A stretch of 64,000 nt of DNA from a bacterium. GTDB taxonomy: Bacteria > Armatimonadota > Zipacnadia > Zipacnadales > Zipacnadaceae. Position 1 is the first letter of the stretch. Each line of letters starts with the position of its first letter. Location of the stretch: positions 1-64,000 of the forward strand of contig JAUVXR010000011.1 in assembly GCA_030603495.1 (NCBI GenBank), written 5' to 3'. The notes beneath the pieces were generated by a model. That model had not been told where the DNA came from, searched no databases, and worked only from the letters and a program-made list of their open reading frames with translations. Shown here one piece after another: positions 1 through 8,142 of this stretch. A program made the translations under genes and the position numbers.

Positions 1-2
1 GT

Positions 3-146
3 CATAGTGCGGTAAGCTTCGAGCACGAAGAGCAGCGGTTCTCGCCGGTAGCCGAAATCTACTCACATCACGGTCAGAGCGAGATGTACGACCCGCACCA
101 CGAGATAGCCTACGAGGTTAGCCGCTGGCACGATCCGGGCCTCTGA
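3..146 (+). pseudogene. possible 3' fragment of a DUF3604/PHP-like protein gene
   Basis: This frame is open from the window edge to a TGA at 144-146 and encodes 47 residues. The stretch 'SPVAEIYSHHGQSEMYDP' resembles the 'PLVEIYSxHGSSE' segment of DUF3604 (PHP-like) proteins, recalled from memory. The frame stops exactly where the galactokinase remnant on the opposite strand loses its similarity (about 146), so this looks like a fragment on one side of a rearrangement junction. The rest of the gene would lie left of the window. Chance openness of an antisense frame is the main alternative. Confidence 0.35.
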
Positions 147-999
147 GACACCCAAGTGCGACGGGCTGACGTCACGCAGACGCGCCATTTGAGATGCGCG
201 GGCGGGATAGTTGCACTTAAGCAGAGCCAGCCCAAACTCGTAGGCCGCCACGCGGGCATTGAAGGCATCGCGGGCGCCCGCGCTCTTCTGCGCCTGCTTC
301 AGGCTGTCGGCGACCACGATATCATAGTCGTGTGGTAGCGGCACGGTCTGGACCGTGAGCGGATGGTTGCCCAGATGGGAGAGGCAGCCCTGGCGCGACA
401 CCAAGATGGCGGCGTGGTCGCCCGCACCACCCCGCGTGCCCACGTACCACTCCGCTATCCCGCACAGTTCGACCAGCTCTTCGGAGGTATACGTGAGGCG
501 GTTGAGCCGATTGGGGCCGCTGGAGATGCTGCAAATAGACCAGAGGGGCTTTGACGTAGTTGGCCCAGTCAGCACCCACCCCGGCGTCTTGTCGGCGCTG
601 GTACTCAGATTGCGTCCAGCGGTCCCAGTCGTCAATCGGGTGCGGTGGGAGCAGGTCCCCGATGGCGAATTGGCGGGGACCGAATTGCTCCTGCATATTC
701 TGCAGGGCAACCGTGTCGTCGTCGAGCGGCTCAGCGACGAGCAGCAGCTCGTTAACGGCAATAGGGTTGACTGCGCCGCCCCGGTGGTCAATGTGCATGC
801 CCAGCAGGTTTATGCGCCCCGGGGCGCGCACCGCGATTACCGGTGTGCGCTCGCCGAATAGGGTCGCCGCACGAGCGAAGACCGTAGCCAACTGGCGCGC
901 CTTCGCAGCAACTGTTTCCGCCTGGTCACCGTAGGCCTGCCGCAGGCGCCGATGCAGCCCACTATTGGGGTCGGCACACGCATCCAGCCACGCAGCCAC
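146..999 (-). pseudogene. galactokinase-family (GHMP kinase) remnant, internally deleted and frameshifted
   Basis: The upstream half (999 to about 530) encodes 'APGRINLLGMHIDHRGG', the galactokinase signature, with the usual GEH(T)DY altered to GMHIDH, followed by 'WANYVKAPLVYLQ'. The coding similarity then continues in another frame with 'SEELVELCGIAEWYVG', 'RGGAGDHAAIL', 'DIVVADSLKQAQKSAGARDAFN' and 'LRDVSPSHLGVSEARI'. The segment that should join these, carrying the ATP-phosphate-binding GLSSS motif of GHMP kinases (about 35-45 residues), is absent. Similarity also ends abruptly near 146, before the C-terminal domain. The first possible start is GTG at 999, without a convincing ribosome-binding site. 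The gene cannot make an active kinase as written; an assembly error would have to explain both a deletion and a truncation. Confidence 0.7.
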
Positions 1000-1073
1000 A
1001 GGCTTCGCTTCTGGTGGCTCCCGAATGCCTACTGCTCATCCATCCCCGGGGAGAACCGGTGAATGAACGTCAG

Positions 1074-2030
1074 CTACGTTAAGTCGGCTCGCTCGATCAC
1101 ACCATGAACCATCGGCTTGTTCTTTACCACTTCGTCGGGTCCGTAAAAGCCTTTGTCGATCCGGCTCAGAGAATAGACGATCGTGCGCGGCGCCAGGAAG
1201 GTTCCTGGATCGGCGACTGAGTTGCAGCCGATCTGGCTCCAATCGCCCATAATTATCCCCAGCTTGGGACCACTCAGGGCGTAGGCGCCCTCCTCGGTCC
1301 GGATGACCAGCGGCTTTCGGTCGGCCCCTTCACGCAGTCCCTCAAAGATGCCCAAATTGGCCGCCGTGGCCTGGTTGCCAAAGTGAGTGGCGTAGCCGCA
1401 CAGGCTGTCGCCCACATAGGAGGGGTGCGGGAAGTTGGCCTTGTTCATCATCACGACATTCTTCAGCTCGCCACGGAAGGTGCCGCCATCCCCGACAATC
1501 ACATTACCCCGAAAATAGGTCCCTTGCCGCAGCTCGTTGTCCGCGCCGATGATGGTTGGGCCCTTCAGGCCGACGCCGGGCTCGACCGTGGTGCCCTCGC
1601 CGATGTAGATGTCGCCCTCATCCAGATAGATGTTGCTACCCAGGAGGCTAGCGCCGGCGGCCACATAGACGGTATGGACCTCAGCGTCGGACTCGGTGAC
1701 GCCCACAACGGTGGCCGGCTCGAAGCTGGCGCCGGGTTCCAGAACTACTCGGAACCGCGCCCAGGCCTGGCCTCCGGCACCGACTGTGTCGGTGCGCACT
1801 TCCAGATCGTCGCGGCTCGACAGATTCTCCGGGATCGTGTCGGCCAGCCAGTTCTCGGCATACCCGCTGATGGCCGGAATGACATTCAACACGCAGGCGA
1901 TATCGGGGCTCGTGAACAGGGACTCGTGGGCAAATGGATAGATCTGAAAGTCGAAGTAGGTCTTGACCTTGAGACAGTCGGGGGCCTCCTCGGGCTTCAG
2001 CTCGTCAATAGGGATCGGTGCGTTGGTCAT
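1074..2030 (-). CDS. GlmU-like left-handed beta-helix protein (sugar-phosphate nucleotidyltransferase C-domain type)
   Basis: This 318-residue protein has many short turns of hexapeptide type ('GTTVEPGVGLKGPTIIGADN', 'IVGDGGTFRGELKNVVMM'). It resembles the acyltransferase/beta-helix half of GlmU and glucose-1-phosphate thymidylyltransferase-like proteins. No N-terminal nucleotidyltransferase motif is seen, so it may be a structural or acyltransferase homologue acting on activated sugars in the cytoplasm. The ATG at 2030 is chosen because GGAGG lies just upstream and it overlaps the TGA of the preceding gene (ATGA); a longer in-frame start at 2105 would lie inside that gene. The overlap implies translational coupling to the inositol-monophosphatase-like coding sequence upstream, a plausible sugar-phosphate operon. 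Confidence 0.75.
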   Translation of the reverse strand: MTNAPIPIDELKPEEAPDCLKVKTYFDFQIYPFAHESLFTSPDIACVLNVIPAISGYAENWLADTIPENLSSRDDLEVRTDTVGAGGQAWARFRVVLEPGASFEPATVVGVTESDAEVHTVYVAAGASLLGSNIYLDEGDIYIGEGTTVEPGVGLKGPTIIGADNELRQGTYFRGNVIVGDGGTFRGELKNVVMMNKANFPHPSYVGDSLCGYATHFGNQATAANLGIFEGLREGADRKPLVIRTEEGAYALSGPKLGIIMGDWSQIGCNSVADPGTFLAPRTIVYSLSRIDKGFYGPDEVVKNKPMVHGVIERADLT

Positions 2031-3016
2031 CTGGTTTCCTCCATTGCAGACTTGCACTTGGCGATTTCCTCGAGGACTTTGGCGTGCAGCGTCGGGTTGG
2101 TGCACGCCACGACATCGAATAGGGTCTCGACGTCGTCGCGACAGGTGACGGGGTTGCCCTCGAAGTCGCTGACCTCAACTCCGGCCTGCTCGGCTACGAG
2201 AATGCCCGAGAATACGTCTACGAACGGCTGCTGGCGGGCAAAGTAGCAGTCAATCTTGCCCTCGGCGACATCTACGAAGCCGTACGGGCCGCCGTTAGGC
2301 AAAAAGAACTTGAACTGCTCCATTAGGCCGCGATACTCGTCCAGCAGCGGGCTAAGAAACTTCTTCGGTTTCATCGCGTAAGACTCGATGCCTTCGGTCC
2401 CGCCTTCGCGGCCGATGCCACTCTCCTTCATTCCACCGAAGGGCGCTTCCGCGGCGGCGGGGAACATGTCGTTGACGCTTACGATGCCAAACTCAAGCGC
2501 CTCGGCCACGTGCACCGCGGTGCTGAGATCCTCGGTGAAGACGTAGGACGCCAGGCCGTAATCGGTGTTATTGGCCAGCTGGATAGCTTCTTCGGTCGAG
2601 TCGAAGCTCATGATGGGCATGATAGGTCCGAAGATCTCTTCGCAGGTCAGCCTCATCAGGGATGACACGTTGGTGAGTAACGTCGGCTCGAAGAAGAAAC
2701 CACGGGGCAAGCCATCCGGTCGCCTACCCCCGAACACTACCTCAGCTCCCTTGGCAATAGCATCCTGGATGAACTGTTCGGCCTTCTCCACGCTACGCTC
2801 ATCGAACAAAGGTCCGCAGTCGGTATCCTCGTCAAGGCCATTCCCCAGCGTCAGCTTGGCAGCGCAGCGGACGGCTGCCGCGACGTACTGCTCGAAAATG
2901 CTCTTGTGCACATAGAACCGGGTGGGCGCGATGCACACCTGGCCCATGTTTAGGAACTTGCCTGCAACTGTTAGCTGGGCGACTTGGCTTACGTCCACGT
3001 CCGGGAAGACCAGCAC
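2027..3016 (-). CDS. chimeric ORF: C-terminal half of aldehyde dehydrogenase joined to C-terminal part of an inositol monophosphatase-family protein
   Basis: Residues 1-220 are the second half of an NAD(P)-dependent aldehyde dehydrogenase: catalytic Cys28 in 'GQVCIAPTRFYV', 'EEIFGPIMPIMSF', 'PFGGMKESGIGREGG'. Residues about 235-320 are instead the tail of the IMPase/FBPase-like fold: 'GFVDVAEGKIDCYF', 'FSGILVAEQAGVEVSDFEGNP'. Upstream of the GTG at 3016 the dehydrogenase reading continues ('VSFTGSTAVGRQLLEQSG', then 'QIKKLSLELGG') but is interrupted by an in-frame TAG near 3060, and similarity starts only near 3207; the NAD-binding N-terminal half is missing. The IMPase part overlaps the start of the beta-helix gene by ATGA, so it was probably the original operon partner and a deletion fused it to the dehydrogenase. 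Enzymatic activity of either half is unlikely. Confidence 0.7.
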   Translation of the reverse strand: MLVFPDVDVSQVAQLTVAGKFLNMGQVCIAPTRFYVHKSIFEQYVAAAVRCAAKLTLGNGLDEDTDCGPLFDERSVEKAEQFIQDAIAKGAEVVFGGRRPDGLPRGFFFEPTLLTNVSSLMRLTCEEIFGPIMPIMSFDSTEEAIQLANNTDYGLASYVFTEDLSTAVHVAEALEFGIVSVNDMFPAAAEAPFGGMKESGIGREGGTEGIESYAMKPKKFLSPLLDEYRGLMEQFKFFLPNGGPYGFVDVAEGKIDCYFARQQPFVDVFSGILVAEQAGVEVSDFEGNPVTCRDDVETLFDVVACTNPTLHAKVLEEIAKCKSAMEETR

Positions 3017-3358
3017 GGGGGCGCTGCCGCCGAGTTCGAGCGAGAGCTTCTTAATCTGCTATCCGCTCTGCTCGAGCAACTGCCGCCCGACCGCAGTGGA
3101 GCCAGTAAAGCTCACCTTGCGGCATAGCGGAATCGTCATGAACTCATCGGCGCACTCGACTGCCGGCCCCAGGACGTGGTTCACCACGCCCGGCGGGCTG
3201 CCGGCGTTGGAATCCGAGGGCCGCCCCTTCGCAGACGCCAGCCCCAGTCACTTGCCGCCCGATGCTACTCCCCACCCGCGTCCCCTATGCGCTGAGAGCC
3301 AACACCCTGACTCCCTCGAGCCGCATCACTACTCAATAGTGACGGCCAGCACACCGCT

Positions 3359-4342
3359 TTACCGGACGGTTACAGCACAGGTTCCCTTGGCAGAGCCCGC
3401 AGCGGTAGACCCGGTGGCGGTGATCAGGCACAGGCCCTGTCCTACCGCCTGCACCAGGCCGCCAGGGTCAACTGTGGCCACGGCGGACTCATCGCTGTCC
3501 CACGCAAACTCCGCGTACGGGATCGGTGCCCGAGACTCATCAAACGCCATTGCCGACACCAGCAACTCTGAGGGAACGTCAAACAGGTACAGCGTAAGCT
3601 CGGGTGGAATCACTTCGACCGTAACCACCGCACGACTCTCGACGGTGACCAAGCATCCAGCGCTCTTGCCCGTAATGGTTTCGGTGGCCGTTACTGTGCA
3701 CGTGCCGTCGCCGACGGCGGTGACTGTCGCAAGGGGGGAAAGCGCTGCCACTGTCGCCACGGCCGGGTCGTTGCTGTCCCAGATAAAGTCCGCACCTATG
3801 ACCAGTCCACCGTCCGCATCTTTCGCTGTGGCGATAAAGGCATCGAATTGCTCGGGCTCTAGGGCGATCTCCGAGACGTTCAGCTCCACGGCTGTGGTGA
3901 GAGCCTCCGTAACCAGGTGAGCGGTAGCTGTACCTCCTGCAGGAACTTCCACTTTAGTCTGCGCCCATGCGATGACATCGCCGGTGCCCTGTTGGTTGGG
4001 AAATGCCTCAGCAAGGACGCTGACCCAGCCTGCCGGGATATTTCCCACGGTGCCCGACACCGACCCTCCGCCCGGTGGCTTTTGCAGTAGCACTCGCTGT
4101 TGCCAGCCCGGCATTGTCACTGCCCCGGCCAGTCCTCCGGAGGGACCGATAGTCACCAGGACGCTTTCGGTGGCTTTGGGGAGTAACTGGGGAGTTGGGG
4201 CATCGGTGGCAGAGGGAAAGACCACCGTGAGCCCCAGACTTCCCGTAGCTTCTGAAGATGGCCCCCCACCACCACACCCTACGTGCATGCCCACCAGAGC
4301 GGCGCCCAGGAATATGCAGACAACTGTCCCTATCCTCTTCAC
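3359..4342 (-). CDS. secreted lipoprotein with bacterial Ig-like (BIG2) domains
   Basis: The 327-residue product begins with a signal peptide ending in a lipobox-like 'GMHVGCGGGG', so it is probably lipid-anchored at the outer side of the cell. Two BIG2-type Ig repeats are visible in the second half, each with 'WDSNDPAVATV...VTAVGDGTCTVTATE' or 'WDSDESAVATV...VQAVGQGLCLITATG' patterns. The first half resembles the carbohydrate-free beta-sandwich region often found in such surface proteins. The GTG start at 4342 has GAGGTGAG upstream. No enzyme motif is seen; a structural or adhesion role is likely. Confidence 0.75.
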   Translation of the reverse strand: MKRIGTVVCIFLGAALVGMHVGCGGGGPSSEATGSLGLTVVFPSATDAPTPQLLPKATESVLVTIGPSGGLAGAVTMPGWQQRVLLQKPPGGGSVSGTVGNIPAGWVSVLAEAFPNQQGTGDVIAWAQTKVEVPAGGTATAHLVTEALTTAVELNVSEIALEPEQFDAFIATAKDADGGLVIGADFIWDSNDPAVATVAALSPLATVTAVGDGTCTVTATETITGKSAGCLVTVESRAVVTVEVIPPELTLYLFDVPSELLVSAMAFDESRAPIPYAEFAWDSDESAVATVDPGGLVQAVGQGLCLITATGSTAAGSAKGTCAVTVR

Positions 4343-4696
4343 GATTTCTCACCTCGCCTCACGGTTCTAAGCACTGACCATCCATCTCCAATATTGGCCG
4401 TCTGTCAGGATTCTCCTGCTGTGGACAGAAACTAATTTGTCCAAGTGAACCGCTATTAGCGGCGAATGGGCATATTAGTCGTCGCCGTTCAATTCCAGCG
4501 AAGGCTGGGTGGAGATGGACGCTTGGGTAAAGTCTGTACAGGGCGATGACCTGCCCCCATAAATGGTACCACCTGCTATGTTAGTCTCACGGCCTCTACA
4601 GCCATGGCCGGAAGGTGAGGCGTAGCCGAAGCTGGAGGCCATGGCTGGACTGCCTCCGGGGCCGGTGGTCGATAGTTAAGCGCGCTGTGTGGTCGC
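4343..4696. other. intergenic region, no gene recognised
   Basis: This divergent interval must hold the promoter of the Ig-like lipoprotein (reading left). No conserved coding frame or RNA was recognised. The coding similarity of the DUF4838 fragment begins sharply at about 4697-4703, so a rearrangement junction probably lies near there, with an in-frame TAG at 4673. Confidence 0.4.
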
Positions 4697-4720
4697 ACCG
4701 CCTGCTTCTCGAATCCGGGA

Positions 4721-5728
4721 GTGCGCCGTATCTTCCGAGAGAACTTGCGTGCCTATCTGCGCGAATTCCCCGACTGGGACATTTTCGCATTCTGGGCTGA
4801 AGACACCTGCGATCCGTACTACTGTAGTTGTCCCGATTGTGCACAGATGTCCCTGCCCGACTGGTATATGCTCCTGGTCAACGAGGCCGCGGAAGTCCTC
4901 GCCGAGGAGCTTCCCCATGCCCATCTGGAGTTCATTGGTTATCATGGCACTCGGGATGTGCCGACCCGAAAGTGGCATCTGTTCGAGAATGGCCAGAGAA
5001 TGCTGTTCAACTTCTGTGGGGGATACAGCCGCGACATCTATCATCCGCTGGCCACTGGTACGGGAGGCAATGCGGAGGTCTACGCGATGTATCGCAATTG
5101 GCTCGGGTACCTGCAGGAGATTGGCTTCCAGGGGCAACGCCTGCTCATGGAGTACTACAACCTGTGCGAATGGCCCAACCAGGGACCGCGGGGGCGGGCC
5201 CTACTCTGGCCCTTGGAGGTGATTCGCGAGGACACCCAGGCTTATCTGCAGGACGGCTGGGACGGGGTCAGCGACTGGTTCTGCCAGCAGCGGCAGTGCT
5301 TCCCCTCGCCATTTTACGTTTGGGCCTGGCTGCAGTTCTATACCGATCCAACCATCACCGTGGAGGTCCTGAAAGACACCTTCTATTCCAGCTACTTCGG
5401 CTCGGTTGGCGAGCCAGTGCGAGAGTACATGGACGCGCTTGAGAACGCCATGCACGCACGGACCTCAGCGGAAAATCTCGAGCAGGTACGCGCCCTGGCT
5501 GCCAAGCTCGAAGCAATCCCGGATCCCGAAGATACGCAGGTAGTGCCTCGCTTACGCACTTTGCGCATACACCACGAATACTGTGTCCTGCTCAAGGAGG
5601 TCTTCCTGGCCTTTATCGGGGGCGACGCGGCCCAGTGGAATGCCTTAGAGCAACCCTTCCGCGATTTCTTCGAAGTCAGACATCGCGAGGAGCTGGCGAG
5701 TGAGTTGGTTGGGTACCCGCCTAACTGA
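4721..5728 (+). CDS. DUF4838-domain protein, N-terminally truncated
   Basis: The 335-residue frame matches the central and C-terminal part of DUF4838 proteins (glycoside-hydrolase-like, often beside alpha-glucuronidase-type enzymes): 'REFPDWDIFAFWAEDTCDPYYC', 'CPDCAQ', 'MLLVNEAAEVLAEELP', 'DIYHPLA'. Family members are usually 600-800 residues, so about half is missing. The annotated start is a GTG at 4721 without a good ribosome-binding site, yet the family-conserved 'CFSNPGV' can be read in frame just upstream (from about 4700), before an in-frame TAG at 4673. That places a truncation point, not a true start, here. It may be untranslated. Confidence 0.65.
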   Translation: MRRIFRENLRAYLREFPDWDIFAFWAEDTCDPYYCSCPDCAQMSLPDWYMLLVNEAAEVLAEELPHAHLEFIGYHGTRDVPTRKWHLFENGQRMLFNFCGGYSRDIYHPLATGTGGNAEVYAMYRNWLGYLQEIGFQGQRLLMEYYNLCEWPNQGPRGRALLWPLEVIREDTQAYLQDGWDGVSDWFCQQRQCFPSPFYVWAWLQFYTDPTITVEVLKDTFYSSYFGSVGEPVREYMDALENAMHARTSAENLEQVRALAAKLEAIPDPEDTQVVPRLRTLRIHHEYCVLLKEVFLAFIGGDAAQWNALEQPFRDFFEVRHREELASELVGYPPN

Positions 5729-5891
5729 GCATACACCTGGTATGACTGGTTTGCGAACGGTACTCAGGGTCGGCTCGAAAGACTCGTACAGGACGACGCC
5801 CTGCACTGATTGCGGTTGAGCGCCACTGCCATCCGCCTCGGTTTTTCGACCACTATTTACACTCAGGGGAGCGACCTGCGGGGGTAGCAGT

Positions 5892-6740
5892 GTGTCTGCT
5901 AACCACTCAAAGGCTCTCAGAGTTGCTCAATTGATAGTGAGTAACCTCTGCCCAGCCTGCGAATCCCTGATTCTTGCACATACACGGGCGCTACAAGGGA
6001 AGTTCTATGCGTACACAAGAGGGCAGATTGAGGAGCTCCTGACCAGGTACGGGAAGATAGACGTTCTCTGGTTTGACCAGGTAGGCTGGCCTGGTGCCGA
6101 CATTCATCCTGTGGAGACCGTTGCGTGGATTCGAAGTCTGCAGCCGGGGATTGTGATAAACGACCGATGGCGTCCAGCAGAGCCCGCGCTCGGCGACTTC
6201 GCGACTCACGAGAATCGTTTGGCTGGTGCCCGGCCCGACACGTGGTGGGAGTCGTGCCAGCGCTGGATGACCACAAGCTGGGGTTACGATCCGCATGCCC
6301 AGATCATGTCTACCGCGTGGGTGCTCGAGCAGTTAGTGAGAGCATGCGCCGGGGGTGGCAACTTCCTGCTGAACATGGGGCCTAGGCCGGATGGGACAAT
6401 GCCACCGGAGTTCTATAAGGGCTGCGCGGAGATGGCGGCCTGGATGGCCCACAGCCGGGAATCGGTTATTGGTACTGGGCCGGCCCCTCAGGAGGTAGTT
6501 AGCAGTGTGCCGGTAACCCGGCGTGAGGGAGTCTGGTACCTGCATGTTCTGCCCGAGCATGAGGGGCCAGTCGAGATGCGGGATATTCCTCGCCCTCAAG
6601 AGATCAAGCTCCTGCGCACCGGCACGGAGATACCATGGCAGCATGACGGGACGAAACTCACGGTTGCGGTCCCTGGCGCCGAGCGCGCGGCGCTCGATGA
6701 CGTGGTCGCTGTGCATTGGGAAACAGAGCCGAGACTATAG
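5892..6740 (+). CDS. alpha-L-fucosidase family GH29, N-terminally truncated
   Basis: From residue about 34 onward the 282-residue frame matches the second half of GH29 retaining alpha-L-fucosidases: 'GQIEELLTRYGKIDVLWFD' with candidate nucleophile Asp62, 'INDRW', 'DFATHE' with candidate acid/base Glu107, and the hallmark 'GGGNFLLNMGPRPDGTMPPE'. The first 33 residues show no family similarity and replace the first half of the catalytic barrel. Start is GTG at 5892 after a G-rich stretch. With half the barrel missing it should be inactive. It follows the truncated DUF4838 gene in the same orientation, as if both were remnants of one glycan-degradation cluster. Confidence 0.7.
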   Translation: MSANHSKALRVAQLIVSNLCPACESLILAHTRALQGKFYAYTRGQIEELLTRYGKIDVLWFDQVGWPGADIHPVETVAWIRSLQPGIVINDRWRPAEPALGDFATHENRLAGARPDTWWESCQRWMTTSWGYDPHAQIMSTAWVLEQLVRACAGGGNFLLNMGPRPDGTMPPEFYKGCAEMAAWMAHSRESVIGTGPAPQEVVSSVPVTRREGVWYLHVLPEHEGPVEMRDIPRPQEIKLLRTGTEIPWQHDGTKLTVAVPGAERAALDDVVAVHWETEPRL

Positions 6741-6962
6741 TAACTGTGTCAGTGTCCTAGGCGCAACTCGATTGCGCCCAAGGTTTCCTTTCAAGTGTGT
6801 ACGCTCTGCCACGTGCAATTCATTGGGGCTCGATCCGAAAGGTGCGGATCTGTTTTAACAATGTCTGTGTGGCTTGGGACATTTCCACCCGCCTGAGCAA
6901 CTTCCCCATACCCGAAAGATGACAGCGTGGTCGCCGCCGCAGGCCAGGCCGAGGTCGGCCCC

Positions 6963-7994
6963 TTACATCCCGTAGACCAGTCCCAGCATTGTCTCTCCCA
7001 CCTGGTAGAGTGCATCGGGATCGCAGTGCTCAGGGGTATCTGACACCGTATGCCACACCGGCGGGGCGAAGTCAATGATGTCAACTGCCGGGATGCCGGC
7101 CGTGTTGATGAAGGGCAGGTGGTCGTCAATAATACTGCCCTGCACGCTGCGCTCAAAGGCACTATGCCCCAGGAATTCGGCGATATCCCAGATATGATCC
7201 ACCAATTGGGGAGCAGCAGCCTGAGAGTATGATTCAATGCGCAGATTGAAGTACTCGTTGCTACTCTGAGCAGTGCCGACAACAAGCGACGGATCTTGCT
7301 CGGTCTGCCCTCCCACCAGGTCGAGGACGATCACGCGCTCGGGTGATTCGATCGGGGTGGGCCAGTTGTGAGCCATATAGTCTGACCCTATGCAGTATCC
7401 CATATAGGGCATGCTGCTGCCGAGTTGGCCGGAGTCTTCCGCGTCAAAGAAGGCCAGGTAAACAGGGCTGGGCGGCGGCTCCTGGGCGAATATGCGGGCC
7501 AGCTCCAGCAGGATCGCCACCCCTGAGCCGCCGTCGTTAGCCCCAGGCACTGGCTCATCGCGCATATCCGGGTCAGGGTCTTGATCCGCCACCGGTCGGG
7601 TATCCCAGTGGGCGCCGATCATAGTAATTGTCCCGGGCGCTTCCGCTGCGAAGACAGCGATCAGGTTGGTAAAGTCGTAGGGGCCGCCGAAGGGAGTGGC
7701 AGCACTGAACGGTTGTTGAATCAGGTCATCAGCCAAGGGTTCGAGAGTGGAAATCATCCACGCAAGCTGGGCCTGGTGACCGGGCGAGTCGGGCATTCGC
7801 GGGCCAAAGTCGCACTGCTGCTCGATATCCGCGAAGGCACGGTCGGCGTCGAATTCGGGCAACTCGACAGGAACGATACCGTTGTCGGTCCCACCACCTC
7901 CGCACGAACTACATCCGGCAATCAGCAGTGCGATTGCTACCAGTACAACGCGCCTACCTGACCAGTTGGGTGGCTTCAGGCGACTATTCTTCAT
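6963..7994 (-). CDS. M28-family lipoprotein, glutaminyl-peptide cyclotransferase-like
   Basis: The 343-residue protein starts with a signal peptide and lipobox ('LLIAGC', Cys28), so it acts outside the cytoplasm. The Zn-binding core follows the M28/glutaminyl cyclase pattern: 'GAHWDTRP' (His129), 'GANDGGSGVAILLELAR' (Asp154), 'LAFFDAEDSG' (Glu186), 'IIDDHLPF' and 'WHTVSDTPEH' near the C-terminus. The combination 'AHWDTRP ... DHLPF ... WHT.SDT' is closer to glutaminyl cyclases and related M28 members than to classic aminopeptidases. It could cyclise N-terminal glutamine or trim peptides; the sequence does not decide. It appears monocistronic. Confidence 0.8.
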   Translation of the reverse strand: MKNSRLKPPNWSGRRVVLVAIALLIAGCSSCGGGGTDNGIVPVELPEFDADRAFADIEQQCDFGPRMPDSPGHQAQLAWMISTLEPLADDLIQQPFSAATPFGGPYDFTNLIAVFAAEAPGTITMIGAHWDTRPVADQDPDPDMRDEPVPGANDGGSGVAILLELARIFAQEPPPSPVYLAFFDAEDSGQLGSSMPYMGYCIGSDYMAHNWPTPIESPERVIVLDLVGGQTEQDPSLVVGTAQSSNEYFNLRIESYSQAAAPQLVDHIWDIAEFLGHSAFERSVQGSIIDDHLPFINTAGIPAVDIIDFAPPVWHTVSDTPEHCDPDALYQVGETMLGLVYGM

Positions 7995-8142
7995 AGCTTC
8001 CCCTCGATATTGTTCGTAGTAGGAGGATACTCCTGTGGCAGTGTTTTTGTGTTGCAGTCAGCGAGACACGGATGGTATCGCCTACCCACCTTCGTTGTCG
8101 CCTGCCTTGGGAGCAGCATCGGCAGCCCTGCCCCTCGCGATT

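Noticed and set aside
2922-3920. Long plus-strand frame of 332 codons
   Set aside because: It is antisense to the aldehyde dehydrogenase remnant and the Ig-like lipoprotein, which both have clear family matches.
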